NCBI GenBank assembly: GCA_910589415.1
Contig: OU342638.1
Location: forward strand, 36,429,579 to 36,493,578
Reading direction: 5' to 3'
DNA length: 64,000 nt
Source: Malachius bipustulatus
Taxonomy: Eukaryota > Arthropoda > Insecta > Coleoptera > Melyridae
Shown: positions 24,701 through 34,250 of the stretch, piece by piece
How the letters are laid out: every line of letters begins with the position of its first letter
Numbering within the stretch: the stretch's first letter is position 1
The notes under the pieces: model-generated
The model's database searches: none
What the model saw: only the letters and a program-made list of their open reading frames with translations
What the model was told of the DNA's origin: nothing
Program-made: the position numbers and the translations under genes

Positions 24701-26286
24701 TTTTCATTTACGATACTTTTTTGCTTGGGACCGTCTTGCGACCTTGGTTCTAATTGACTCGAATTCTTTTGATTTACGATTTGTCCCGATTCTTTATTTT
24801 CTGGCGTTAATCGACTTGCATTATTATTAGTTGAATAATGTTTATTTTGATATTGGTTTACACCCTCGTTTAAACCATACGTACGATTTTGACGATTAAA
24901 TTGACGATTAATTGTGCCTGAATTAGGTTTATGGAGATCCTGCCACTGGCTGCGACTTTCTGTGCGACGAATTTGAAAATTGCTAGGATTTGAATGAACT
25001 TCTCGATCAAAATTGATATGAAGTAGAGTATTATGCCTTTTGCCACATTGCCAACAATTATTCCCAGTGCAAGTATCATCGAACGAATGTTTCCTAAACA
25101 GACATATTTTGCAAAAACCTCGAGAGGTTATAAAGTTGTTTCTTTCTTGAATAGTTAATTGTTTAAATTTATAACATTTATAAATCGAATGATGCTCTGA
25201 GCAAAAATTACAAATTAAATAGGATTGATTTCCTGCCACATTTCTTGTCTGTTGTTGATTCGAATTATGAGTTGAACTAATAAAATGATTAACTTTCCTA
25301 ATCGGTGTAGGACTAGTGCCTTTTGTTGCATCTATTTCCTCTACTGCTTTGCATTGCTTTTCTAAAAAATTAATAAATTCTTTTAACGTTGGTAGGTTCT
25401 TGGTATCTCGATGTAAGCAATAGGCCTTTTGCAATTGAAAATCCAATTTCTTGGAAAAAATGTGAATTAAAATTAAGTCCCAAGAATTTACGGGTACATT
25501 TAAATTTTCCAAACTTTCGATATTTTGATTAATATGAGTTAAGAACTCCCTCAGGTTTTGAGCCTTTGGCTTCAATAAATTAGGTAAGTTTTCGAATAAA
25601 TTGGTGATGTGCGCCTCGATTATTGCATACGTGTTTTTATATCTATTTTCTAACAACTTAATTGCAGTTTGTAAATTCGAGCTTACCAACGACAAATTCT
25701 GTATTAAAGACAGTGCTTCGCCTCTCAAATATCCCTTAAGATAAATTAGTTTTTCGATATTATCTAAATCCTCATTATTTATGATGAGTTTAGTAAACAG
25801 ATCATGAAAACTATTCCACTCTGCAGCATCACCTGAAAAAATTGGAATTTTGATTTCGGGCAGCTTAACTGTTTGAGAATTTGCACCCTTTGTATTTATA
25901 CTTGACGTAACACCCTGAACTAATTCGGCTACAAATTCTTTATTCGATTGTTGTAAATTCGATACGAAATTCTGAAATTCTACGTTTCCATCTAATCTAG
26001 GTTGTTGGGTGCTTAGACTAGTTAACTCTTCAATTCTGTTTTCTAACTTCGAAAACAAATTACAAAATTTACTTTCTACATCCTCACTATCTTTAGTGGC
26101 ATCTTCTTTAATCTCTGCGATCGATTCTTGTATATTTACATAACTCTGATAAGCTGCTATTAAATTTCTTTTGCGAATTTCGATTTGATTTTTATTATTT
26201 TCATTTTTTAAATTCTCCTCAACCCACGTTTCGATTTTTGTAATTAATCCTTTCGCGTAACCCCTCTTTTTCTTCAAATTATCCAT
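21718..26286 (-). CDS. BEL/Pao Gag-Pol polyprotein lacking integrase core
   Basis: One open frame of 1,522 codons. Residues 1-350: Gag-like, with coiled-coil-prone N-terminus and the PIFSGDAAEW region common in BEL/Pao Gag. 359-420: cysteine/histidine clusters (CNFC, CKIC, CWQCGKRH) of a zinc-knuckle type. Around 576: aspartic protease motif LLDSASQ, with S-A where many proteases have G-A or G-S. About 830-1150: reverse transcriptase with YVDD at 1002-1005. D1195 in FCDAS starts RNase H, which continues to NPADYLSRG. From 1333 (MWWLGP) comes the linker usually leading into integrase, but at 1458 the frame jumps to a C-terminal DUF5641-like end (INDLVLIKEE, PGADGKVR). The integrase HHCC and DDE regions, normally several hundred residues, are missing without a frameshift. 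Capsid, RT and RNase H may still be made; integration would need help in trans. Confidence 0.93.
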   Translation of the reverse strand: MDNLKKKRGYAKGLITKIETWVEENLKNENNKNQIEIRKRNLIAAYQSYVNIQESIAEIKEDATKDSEDVESKFCNLFSKLENRIEELTSLSTQQPRLDGNVEFQNFVSNLQQSNKEFVAELVQGVTSSINTKGANSQTVKLPEIKIPIFSGDAAEWNSFHDLFTKLIINNEDLDNIEKLIYLKGYLRGEALSLIQNLSLVSSNLQTAIKLLENRYKNTYAIIEAHITNLFENLPNLLKPKAQNLREFLTHINQNIESLENLNVPVNSWDLILIHIFSKKLDFQLQKAYCLHRDTKNLPTLKEFINFLEKQCKAVEEIDATKGTSPTPIRKVNHFISSTHNSNQQQTRNVAGNQSYLICNFCSEHHSIYKCYKFKQLTIQERNNFITSRGFCKICLFRKHSFDDTCTGNNCWQCGKRHNTLLHINFDREVHSNPSNFQIRRTESRSQWQDLHKPNSGTINRQFNRQNRTYGLNEGVNQYQNKHYSTNNNASRLTPENKESGQIVNQKNSSQLEPRSQDGPKQKSIVNENENKENKPESSLSFSTYSENNSQIVLATAVVTIYSRNGDPVSARCLLDSASQISMCTKELLDKLNSNTYRKELQISGISQINAQSNEMVDLTIKSNVYRKNSFKVSCAVLENITCELPQTTLNVSNLKIPDHIMLADPNFYISSKIDILLGADVYYDLIVPGVIKLGADMPTLFSTLLGYVVGGKLANNKPKHSNINSYNDLGNSSPNCCSFLNTSSSSDELLQKFWEIEDIEEKTILSPENAKSEEIFKETTIRLENGRFQINFPFKNQENKSCNLGESFLQARKRFAGLEKRFLRDPNLKLKYKQFIDEYVNLNHAKIVPLSSHNEKGENKYFMPHHAVIREDSETTKLRVVFDASMKTSSGLSLNDILLKGYTVQPELFDIICRFRIGTFVVIADIEKMYRQIRVNPNHTFLQNILWRENENEPLQCLELLTITYGTNFAPFAATRCLKELAEKESQNYPLASKMLLSQTYVDDVLVSSNSKNELIETSSQLISLLNTAGFKLHKWHSNVKDFSTEFNENNSNEDFQVDSNQNNYNSKNNYDIQNESSSSKVLGLQWNSHEDFLVMALPEFKEIKNYTKREVLSKIASIFDPIGLLGPVVVTAKLIMQKIWISKIEWDDNLPDNLMSEWNKFFFSLPCLKEVKIPRNLTLNLSIESIEIHGFCDASLKAYGACVYLRVLYSNKDVSCRLICSKSRVSPLKSITLPRLELCGAVLLAKLVERICRTYENKIDYSSVNLWSDSEIVLCWLKSHASRWSTFVSNRVSIIQTLTSKYTWRHVKSENNPADYLSRGISPEKLKDCEMWWLGPTFLQNYYCDLSKLNFRPTAHSLGLNEERNSVKHEVKQVALHNQSETFWISLFSKFSCFVRLQRTVAYCLRFVRNVKNKNGKKQTGPLTIYELRKSLEIIIKQVQRMNFSSEVRQLQQGKPSEILKINDLVLIKEENTPPLKWPRARVMEVVPGADGKVRMIKLKPQGGNFIRSISKVCPLPNQD

Positions 26287-27019
26287 CTTTTTACAATATT
26301 ACTTAACAAACGATATTTTTATAACACAGAATAATATAATAAACGATTTTTCATACAATGAGACGACTGACGAACATTTAGGTACTTACGATATGACATA
26401 CGATAACTATAGGTATAATTAATATTATAAACACGAACGAAATTACAATTATTTATATTTTTACGATCAAAGTTATCAACTTTAGTATTATTCACGAATA
26501 TTAGGTAGGTACATCAACCAAAACGACGAATTTAATTAGGTAGGTGGGTCTGAGTGCTTCTTTCGACTCATCAGCTGACGAATTAGGCTTCGAACGATTA
26601 ATATGCAATTTTGTTGCGATAACGAAATAGGAAATACGAAACTTTCCTCGAATAATAAATGAAGAGGTACGTTACTCAGTTTGGTGGAATCCAGGAACTT
26701 CTCTGCAATCCAGGACCTCGTTTTTGTGGAATCCAGGAATTGCTCTGCAATCCAGAATCTCGTTTTTGTGGACTCCAGGGCCTTGTCTGCAATCCAGGAG
26801 CTCGTCTTTGTGGACTCCAAGGACTTGTCTGCAACCCAGGCGCTCGTACAGAAGTTTCTCTGCAACAACCATCCAACACGAAACACGAAACACTTGTCGT
26901 CGACAATGAAAGATTTTGGACACTTAAAACTGCACAATTTTGCTTAACGACGTATTCACTGCATCCATGGTACACCAGCAACTTCCATTAATTTCCATTT
27001 GCACTAAATTCAGTTACAA
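26287..27019 (-). other. Untranslated leader of the BEL/Pao element with minisatellite
   Basis: About 730 nt between primer site and ORF. 26685-26850 holds three to four ~48-bp tandem copies (GTGGA(A/C)TCCAGG..TGTCTGCAATCCAGGA) that keep several frames open on both strands. These overlapping ORFs look like a by-product of a repeat length divisible by three. Confidence 0.65.
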
Positions 27020-27036
27020 TCCGGCTCGAAGGACCA
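27020..27036 (-). promoter_or_regulatory. Primer-binding site, tRNA-Tyr type
   Basis: The minus strand reads TGGTCCTTCGAGCCGGA, 6 nt inside the 5' LTR. Its complement is the 3' end of insect tRNA-Tyr (..CCGGCTCGAAGGA plus CCA), a 17-nt match from memory of that tRNA. Confidence 0.8.
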
Positions 27037-27042
27037 CTTTTA

Positions 27043-27558
27043 TGTACGGTTTAGGTACACAAAGAACGAATAATGAACTGTATAAATTAATAGACACACA
27101 TTAAATTAATCTTTTAATGCAAAACTAGTAATTTTACACAATGCTGTAGAACAACCAATCAATTTAAATGTAATTTCTAATTATGTAGACGATTATAATA
27201 TGATTAAACGATTTAGTAAGATGAATAATTTGAATTAAGTCGGAGTAGGTATGTAGGTATTTATTTAGTCTGACGAACGAACGATACGAAATAATACGAA
27301 TATTAGAGACAGCAGGACTTCTGTCCTGGTCAACGAACGAAAAGCGAATCTTGCTTTGCACACCTGACGCAGGCAAGCAGGGGTTACATTTTTACTTTTT
27401 CCCTATTCCACGAAGACCACCTAAGAAGTGCATCTCCCGGATCGATATTTAACAGAAACTTCGACGTTTCAGTTCTTCTTCATCCTAAACTGTGTCTACA
27501 TACACATAGACAGTGTCTACACGATTTAACTAATTTAAAAGCAGCTCAATCTGCAACA
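27043..27558 (-). repeat. 5' LTR of the BEL/Pao element
   Basis: 516 bp, indistinguishable on reading from the 3' LTR. It should hold the element promoter. It ends with CA-type termini next to the TTCTT duplication at 27559-27563. Confidence 0.95.
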
Positions 27559-27800
27559 TTCTTCTTTTTTCATAATCTTCACGGTGCTTAGTTACAGTGG
27601 TTACATTTCGCAGGTTACTTTTCCATTTCCAAGCTGTCAATTGTCAATTCTAGCCAGTCACATGCCAAATGTAACCTGTTAATCTTCATGTTTGTATCAG
27701 TTTCTTCTTTTTTTTTTTGATTTAATATGCATGGATTTTGGCTAATCTCAATAAGCGATTTAGCTAAAATTTCTCCTTTTTTCATAATCTATTCATTGGT
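27559..27800. repeat. Right-hand continuation of array G
   Basis: TTCTTCTTTTTTCATAATCTTCACGGTGC, CAAGCTGTCAATTGTC and CATGCCAAATGTAACCTG match the last satellite copies at 20640-20940. This shows the retroelement interrupts the array. The first blocks include the right target-site duplication (27559-27563). Confidence 0.85.
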
Positions 27801-30040
27801 AATTTTGACAGTTTGCTCGCATTAACCTGTCAGTTTGTCAATCTTCTTTCCGTTTGTATATTGTACAGAATATATGGACCCCGCTGTATTAAAAATGTAA
27901 TTATGTAAATGTAAATAATGACACATTTCGAATGTCAATAACGCATCATCAGGATTACAAGCAACTTTCAAATCGTCCTCGGAAGCGCGTCTTCTTCCGC
28001 TTACCGCAAAATCGAATGGTTTACCGATATTGCACAATGAATTCAGCGTCTACAGGGTGTCTTTGTGTTCGATATGCGATTTCCACTGCTTGAAAAATGT
28101 CCACGCTCTTTTCCATCGAGCGAAATGATTAATTTTCCCAGCACGATTCAAGACAAATAACCTCGCTCTGGATTCCTCGACAGACGGGCGTGGAAACCAC
28201 TAACTACCAATGTCTCAGGAATGCAGACTTAACGTTACCTACTGTTATTGTTATATATTTATTTATACATTAATCGAGCAGGCACCGGATAAAATCCGGA
28301 GGAAGGAAGTCGAGAGGGAGAGAAGTTGGGGGGGAAATCAAATCAAATCCGGGGTTTTTAAGAGCGTGGCATGTGAGATTTTCTCAGGAGTTTCACCACG
28401 ACCCACCTACTTAAACCTTGACGGTTTTCCAGGTGGATTTTCTCGTTTTTCTTCCGCAGTTTCGCATGTTCCTTGTGAGATTTCAAGTGGGAGTTTCCGA
28501 AGCGACGTCTGTCAGGAAGAGCGGTGAGATATACGTGCACGTCCAGACAATTGCGGCGACGTTGCCGCGTCCAACTCGCGGGAATTGATTAGAACGCCTC
28601 TCGAATGAGGCGAATGATTAATTATTATTGTTCCATGTGGCAACAATATGTCTAGCCGGTGCTGGTGCTGGTGCTCTGGTGCTGGTCTGGTGCTAGTGAT
28701 CTCGAGTTCAAAGACGTTTTCTAATAGCCCCGGGATCTCTCTATCTACCTATTATGGAGGAAATAAAATCAGATGAAACGTTTCAGGTTCTAATAATTGT
28801 TGATTTCTTCAATAATACTACTAATACCGAGGACTTCCTTCTCCCCCTCGGCTCTTATTTCGTTACTTTTACTCTCAAGAATTCGTGACACAATCGGGGC
28901 TTGATAATGGTAATAATGACAATTGACGTGACGTGAAGGCGTTATAATGGTAATTATGGAAATGGCTCATTGTGCGTGGTCCTGGTGCTGGTGCTAGTGA
29001 TCGCGTAAATGAATTGAGACGTGAAGACGAGCCTTCAGATCAGACGATACGGCGATAAACTTTCGAGGAGTTTCAGCCATCAGACAAAGGCAACGGACTT
29101 GTCAACCGACTAAATAATTCAATTACTCTCGGTTACACTTTTGGTTTCGAGACAATTTCTGCTCGAGGCAATGACAAATTTGTTTTCAATTTAAAGCCGA
29201 GCAAAAGTTGCTTTGCTTGTCGACGCGGGTTTACGGTTTCCTTGCACTGTTGCCAGGTTGTTGGGCATTCTAGTGCTACTCATCTAAACTCCAAAATGAT
29301 TAAAGAAAACTTATTTAGGATCAAGAAGCGTTCTTCAGGTATCAAAATCGGGAAGGCTGACTATGATGATCACCATAAAACTCAAAACCAGCTAGGCATT
29401 TTCTTGAAAGTTTCTGGGCTTTAGATGAATTTGGTACTGAATCAGCAATTTCCTTATATTTTCTTGGAAATAATTTGTTCCCCCTTTGTTGTGCCATTTT
29501 TTTTTTAATTTTCGAGATTTCCTTATCAGCGTTTCTTTGGGAATTATCAGGCTTGCAAAAACTTCCCCAAATACTTCCTCCATACTTCCACCTGCGGTCT
29601 ACCCCTCGACTAATCTTGACAAATTCCCGTTACTCGGATTAATCGACATTTGAATAGTTTTAAAGTTCCTCCATCACTTTATTTATGGAGTTATTGACGC
29701 CTTGGAGAGAGAGGCGCCAGTCGCTTGAAATCGCTGCTTTGCTGCTGCTGCATTCATTGAGGGCGAATCACTTAATTACCGGTTAATGAAATAACAGTTA
29801 AGAGATTTTAGTTTGAGTTTAAGTTGAGTTATATTCACGACGGGCCGTAGTGGACACAGATTTGAATGAACGAGATTTCACTACCGACCTTGACAGAGTG
29901 TTTTGCGTCCACACGTGTGAATGCTTTTTTCGTGAAAAACGGGGCGAGAGTGGTAGGAGAAAGGACACCTGTGCTGTCCTTGCTTGAAATTTTGAATTTC
30001 ACGCAAATATGATGCTTGTTGTATGCAACCAATTTTTTTT
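27801..30040. other. No gene recognised; TGGTGC microrepeat
   Basis: Lower repeat content and higher GC than the flanks. A (TGGTGC)n-like stretch spans about 28655-28700, with a short relative near 28980. ORFs at 28210-28527 and 29835-30092 lack motifs, splice structure or a paralogue, and are not called. Confidence 0.45.
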
Positions 30041-31660
30041 TTGTACGAGTTCGGAACACATTTTTTATTTCCACTATTTCCATTATTTCCAATTCATTTG
30101 CAATTTATTTCCATTATATTCACACTTTTTCCACTCTTGTCATATTATTTTCACTATTTACACTTATTTCCAGACATTCCCAGTTATTTCCTTCCACACT
30201 ATTTTCAGTTTTTTCCACAATAGTGTACAATTATCTCCATTATACAGACACAAACTGAATTACTTTCCATATTTCCAACTCATTTCCAATTTATTTCCAT
30301 TTTTTCACACTGTTTCCACCATTTTCACATCATTTTCACTATTTCCACTTATTTCCAGCCATTTCCAATTATTTCCACACTATTTTCAGTTTTTCCACCA
30401 TGGTGTACATTTGTTTCCATTACACAGACACATGCTGAATTACTTCCATTATTTCCAATTCTATTTCCAATTTATTTCCATTATTTTTACACTGTTTCCA
30501 CCATTTTCACATCATTTTCATTATTTCCACTTATTTCCAGCTCTTTCCACACTATATTCAGTTTTTCCACCATAATGTACAATTATTTCCATTACACAGA
30601 CACACGCTTATTACTCCCATAATTTACAACTCATTTTCAATGTATTTCCATTATTTTCACAAGATTTGCACTATTTCCACTTATTTCCACAAATTTCCAA
30701 TTATTTCATTTATTTCCACATCATTTTCAGTTTTTTCTAACATAGTGTACAATTATTTCCACTACACAGACACATACTGAATTACTTCCATTATTTTTAA
30801 TTCTATTTCCAATTTATTTCCATTATTTTGAGACTATTTCGATTATTTTCACATCATTTTCATTATATCCACTTATTGCCGGCAATTTACAGTTATTTCC
30901 ACACTATTTTCCATTTTTTCCACCATAGTGTATAATTACTTCCATTACACAGACACATACTGAATTATGTCCATTATTTCCAATTCATTTCCAATTCATT
31001 TCCATTTTTTTTTTACACTGTTTCCACTATTTTCACATCATTTTCACTATTTTCAGTTTTTCAGCCATAGTGTACAATTATTTCCATTACACAGACACAT
31101 ACTTAATTACTTCCATTATTTCCAATTCATTTCCAATTTATTTCCATTATTTTGAGACTATTTCGATTATTTTCACATCATTTTCATTATATCCACTTAT
31201 TGCCGGCAATTTACAGTTATTTCCACACTATTTTCCATTTTTTCCACCATAGTGTATAATTACTTCCATTACACAGACACATACTGAATTATGTCCATTA
31301 TTTCCAATTCATTTCCAATTTATTTCCATTATTTTTACACTGTTTCCACTATTTTCACAAGATTTGCACTATTTCCACTTATTTCCACAAATTTCCAATT
31401 ATTTCATTTATTTCCACATCATTTTCAGTTTTTTCTAACATAGTGTACAATTATTTCCACTACACAGACACATACTGAATTACTTCCATTATTTCCAATT
31501 CTATTTCCATTTTATTTCCATTATTTTCACAGTTTTTCCACTACTGTCACATTATTTTGACTATTTCCACGTATTTCCAGCAATTTTCAGTTATTTCTAC
31601 TTAGATATTTCCAGTTTTTTCCACCATAGTGTACAATCTTTACAATCATTACACCGCTAT
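30041..31660. repeat. Tandem array H, ATTTCC-rich, ~180-190-bp higher unit
   Basis: Short ATTTCC/ATTTTC modules are organised into larger units marked by (A/G)TGTACAATTATTTCC..ACACAGACACATACTGAATTAC, at about 30222, 30400, 30573, 30740, 30925, 31067, 31246 and 31440. The long phenylalanine/histidine-rich ORF at 30009-30575 is a reading of this repeat. Confidence 0.9.
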
Positions 31661-32780
31661 TTCCACCACTGGGGACTTCCTCAGTAACTGCCTAGCCAAC
31701 TACCTTGTCTTTGGGCACTCCTCGTCACCTCTTCTCCCATCACATCTCCCTCATTCGTACCCTTGACCCCCTCTCACATCTCCCTCGCCTCTCCCTTTTC
31801 CAGTGCCTCACCTCCCTCACCATTCTCTCATCTGTTCCTCCCCCTGTCTCATCACCCTGTAACCCCCTTTACGACGAGGCAACATTCTGAAAGTCTGACT
31901 ATTGTACTTTTTTTGAGACCTTGCAGACGGAATACCAAGAACATGATCCAATATTTTTTGGCCCATTTTGGCACATGTCCAGCCCCTAATTTGAAAGGAA
32001 ATCCACAATGGAAAGTATCACTGATTATGGAATCATTTTTCTAATGGCCAAAAATAAAAAAAATAAAACCCTGAAAAATATAGAAAGTGGCGCCCGTAAT
32101 GGGACACCGAACGCACGATTCTCTGATTTGAAGTTTGACGCTTAGTCAGTAGGCCTACCGAGCTGTTGGGAAGATGGGGGATCGTATAAGTATAACTGAA
32201 CTTTCAAATTGCAGCTGTTTAGTTGTTTTTCAAAATGGAAAACTGTTTTAGAGAAAATTGCATTAACTGGAACGAAAAAGAAAACTAATAATTACAACGA
32301 TCGTATTATAAACCGGATGTTGTCTTCGTTGGACGTCTTCTGCGGAAGGGGACACGATCGATCAATCGATTAAACAATATTTCCATGGCCACCTTTGTGC
32401 TTTGTGTGTTGTTGTTATGAATGATGAAAAACTCCGGGGTAACTAGAAAGTTTTCCCTTCCCGGTTTTGCTGTTATTATCGCCGGATCGATTTCCACGGG
32501 CGACATGCAATTCTGACTAATTTATAATCGGTGCTGGGAAAGCAATCTGGAAATCCGCGTTTGATCGATCGTTAACGAAATGGCCCGCTATTATAATGAA
32601 GAGTTATTATTTGTTACTTTGTTTTATTTTTTGCACCTCCGCGAAGGCGAACCTTGTTTATGTTTACCCCCTCGATTTAATTGGTGCTACAGTGGCGATG
32701 GCCGTTCCGGGATGTGGCTGACTGTCCCTTTGCCCGGGCACAGGCCAAACTTTTAAGAATAGACTGATGTCTAGACAATC
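31661..32780. other. No gene recognised; C-rich tract
   Basis: 31690-31870 is unusually C/T-rich (CTCACCTCCCTCACC-type) and could be a decayed retrotransposon 3' end, but no motif decides this. 32080-32300 includes TGGCGCCCGTAATGGGACACC, reminiscent of an LTR primer site but without a neighbouring LTR. Confidence 0.35.
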
Positions 32781-32789
32781 GGGATATCT

Positions 32790-32895
32790 AGAAGACTCCT
32801 AGAAGATTCGGAACTCTCAAAAAGTTAAGGCGTTCCAGAAAAACACCAAGGGTCTATATAAGAGGAGCGAGAAGGCAGTTAGTCAGTTCAGTGTA
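32790..32895 (+). promoter_or_regulatory. Candidate TATA/Inr core promoter with heat-shock-like boxes
   Basis: TATATAA at 32855-32861 lies ~30 bp before two overlapping insect initiators (TCAGT at 32883-32887, TCAGTG at 32888-32893). Upstream are AGAAGATTCG (~32802) and GTTCCAGAAA (~32832), each a two-unit GAA/TTC heat-shock element. AATAAAG follows ~90 bp downstream (~32976) but no ORF does. It could be the promoter of a non-coding RNA, a decayed gene, or the U3-R part of a solo LTR. Confidence 0.4.
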
Positions 32896-34250
32896 GACTG
32901 CGAAATCGTAAGCGAATATAAGGAAGCGATTCCAAGATTATTGTCGACCCACACAGAAGGAAAATTCGTAAGAAAATAAAGTGATACTAGTTATTTTTTT
33001 TTTTAATTTGTGTATTGTTGATTATGCAAATATGCGTGAATTTCCATTGATTCCCGTTAAGTTAATTTAATGATGAAGTAATTTCTGTTTGTTTCGGACA
33101 ATAATACATCTTCAGTGTACACTGAATTACGATCGATGTAATTACGGGTGCAGATTGTCACCGCAAACACACACAAACGCGTGTAGTCGCGATTCTCATG
33201 TTCCTCGACAAGGTTTTATCGCATATTTATGGCGTTCTCGATGTTCTAACGATGCCAAGAGTGCATGGAAACGGGAAATCTGTGTTACTGGCCCGCAGTA
33301 ATGCAACTGCCGAGGAGCGTCCAACATTTCTACGAGCTCCAGCTCCGGTTAGGTTTTTATCATTTTGCTGAAAATCGGGTTAAATATTTAACTCTTCGGC
33401 CATATTTCTTACGTCTCTACTTATCCAGATTTGTTGTTATTATTATTATTATTATTGTGCTAGATTTCTATTTATTTCTATTCAGCTCGAGCTGCTGAAC
33501 TTTATTTTATTACTAGTAGTAGTGGCTCCAAATCTAGACGAATTAATAATCGTTAATAAATTGGGTCATTGTTCAATTTTTTTTCTTCTTAGCAACAACC
33601 ATTCTGATATTTGAAAGAAGCATTTCGCTAATATCGCTAATAATAATTATAAATCAGTTGTATCATCTCCATCTCGGTAACATTTGCTCTCCGGCCGAGA
33701 AAGTAAAAGTTGACATTTCGCGGCGCGGACGGTTTAGAATTATTACTATTATTGTTGCAAAGGTCGCGGTTGCAATAATAAATAAATTCATAACTCGCCT
33801 GTCCATTTTTATAAAAGGTTTATAATAAAATTCCTGCCGATCAAAGCGTTAAAGTGATACGTTTGTTAAATTTTACGCGACCGAGGAGACAAAGATTACG
33901 GCATCACCCTGTATTATAAGTACTGGGACTGGGCGTGATTAATATTAATTTTCGGCGACCAGCAGTTTTTACGACCGTCATAATGTGTGGGTATGTGTGT
34001 GTCAGTTGTTGGTTGCAGTTGCGAAAAAAACGACGTGGCCCTGATGCATTTGAACTACTATTGTATGCTAAGCAGCTCAGCAGTGGAAGATAGTAAAAGT
34101 AAAATTACGAATACAATGTGTAGGCAGGCTTAAATCAAAGATCTAAACCGGTAGGTTATTACACTTTATGAAAGCGTTGTTGTCTCATTTTTTTCGTTAA
34201 AAGTTGTCAGGAATTATCGACATAGCAATCAATTCCGGAAGAAGTGACCA
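32896..34250. other. No gene recognised
   Basis: Single-copy AT-rich sequence with simple ATT runs (33430-33460). Short ORFs at 33089-33498 show no motif. CATCACCCTGTATT near 33903 resembles the CAGGGTG termini seen in other repeats of the window. Confidence 0.4.

Larger units (their letters stand above)
21029..27558 (-). mobile_element. BEL/Pao LTR retrotransposon, internally deleted
   Basis: 6,530-bp element transcribed on the minus strand. It has 516-bp LTRs at both ends (TG..CA termini), a 5-bp target duplication, a tRNA-Tyr-type primer site beside the 27043-27558 LTR, and a purine tract beside the 21029-21544 LTR. One long ORF gives Gag-protease-RT-RNase H. The two LTRs show no difference on reading, so the insertion is young. 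The integrase catalytic core is absent, so the copy cannot be autonomous. It splits the 287-bp satellite family: sequence before 21024 resumes after 27563. Confidence 0.95.

Noticed and set aside
22578..24830. Plus-strand ORFs of 74-93 codons
   Set aside because: Antisense shadows of the BEL/Pao polyprotein.
26536..26991. Overlapping ORFs on both strands in the retroelement leader
   Set aside because: Explained by a ~48-bp minisatellite whose length preserves frame.
28210..28527. 105-codon ORF as a gene
   Set aside because: No motif, paralogue, splice signal or promoter supports it.
30009..30575. 188-codon F/H-rich ORF
   Set aside because: Low-complexity translation of the ATTTCC array.
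32080..32130. LTR-retrotransposon primer site (TGGCGCCCGTAATGGGAC)
   Set aside because: No adjacent LTR end, purine tract or ORF was found.
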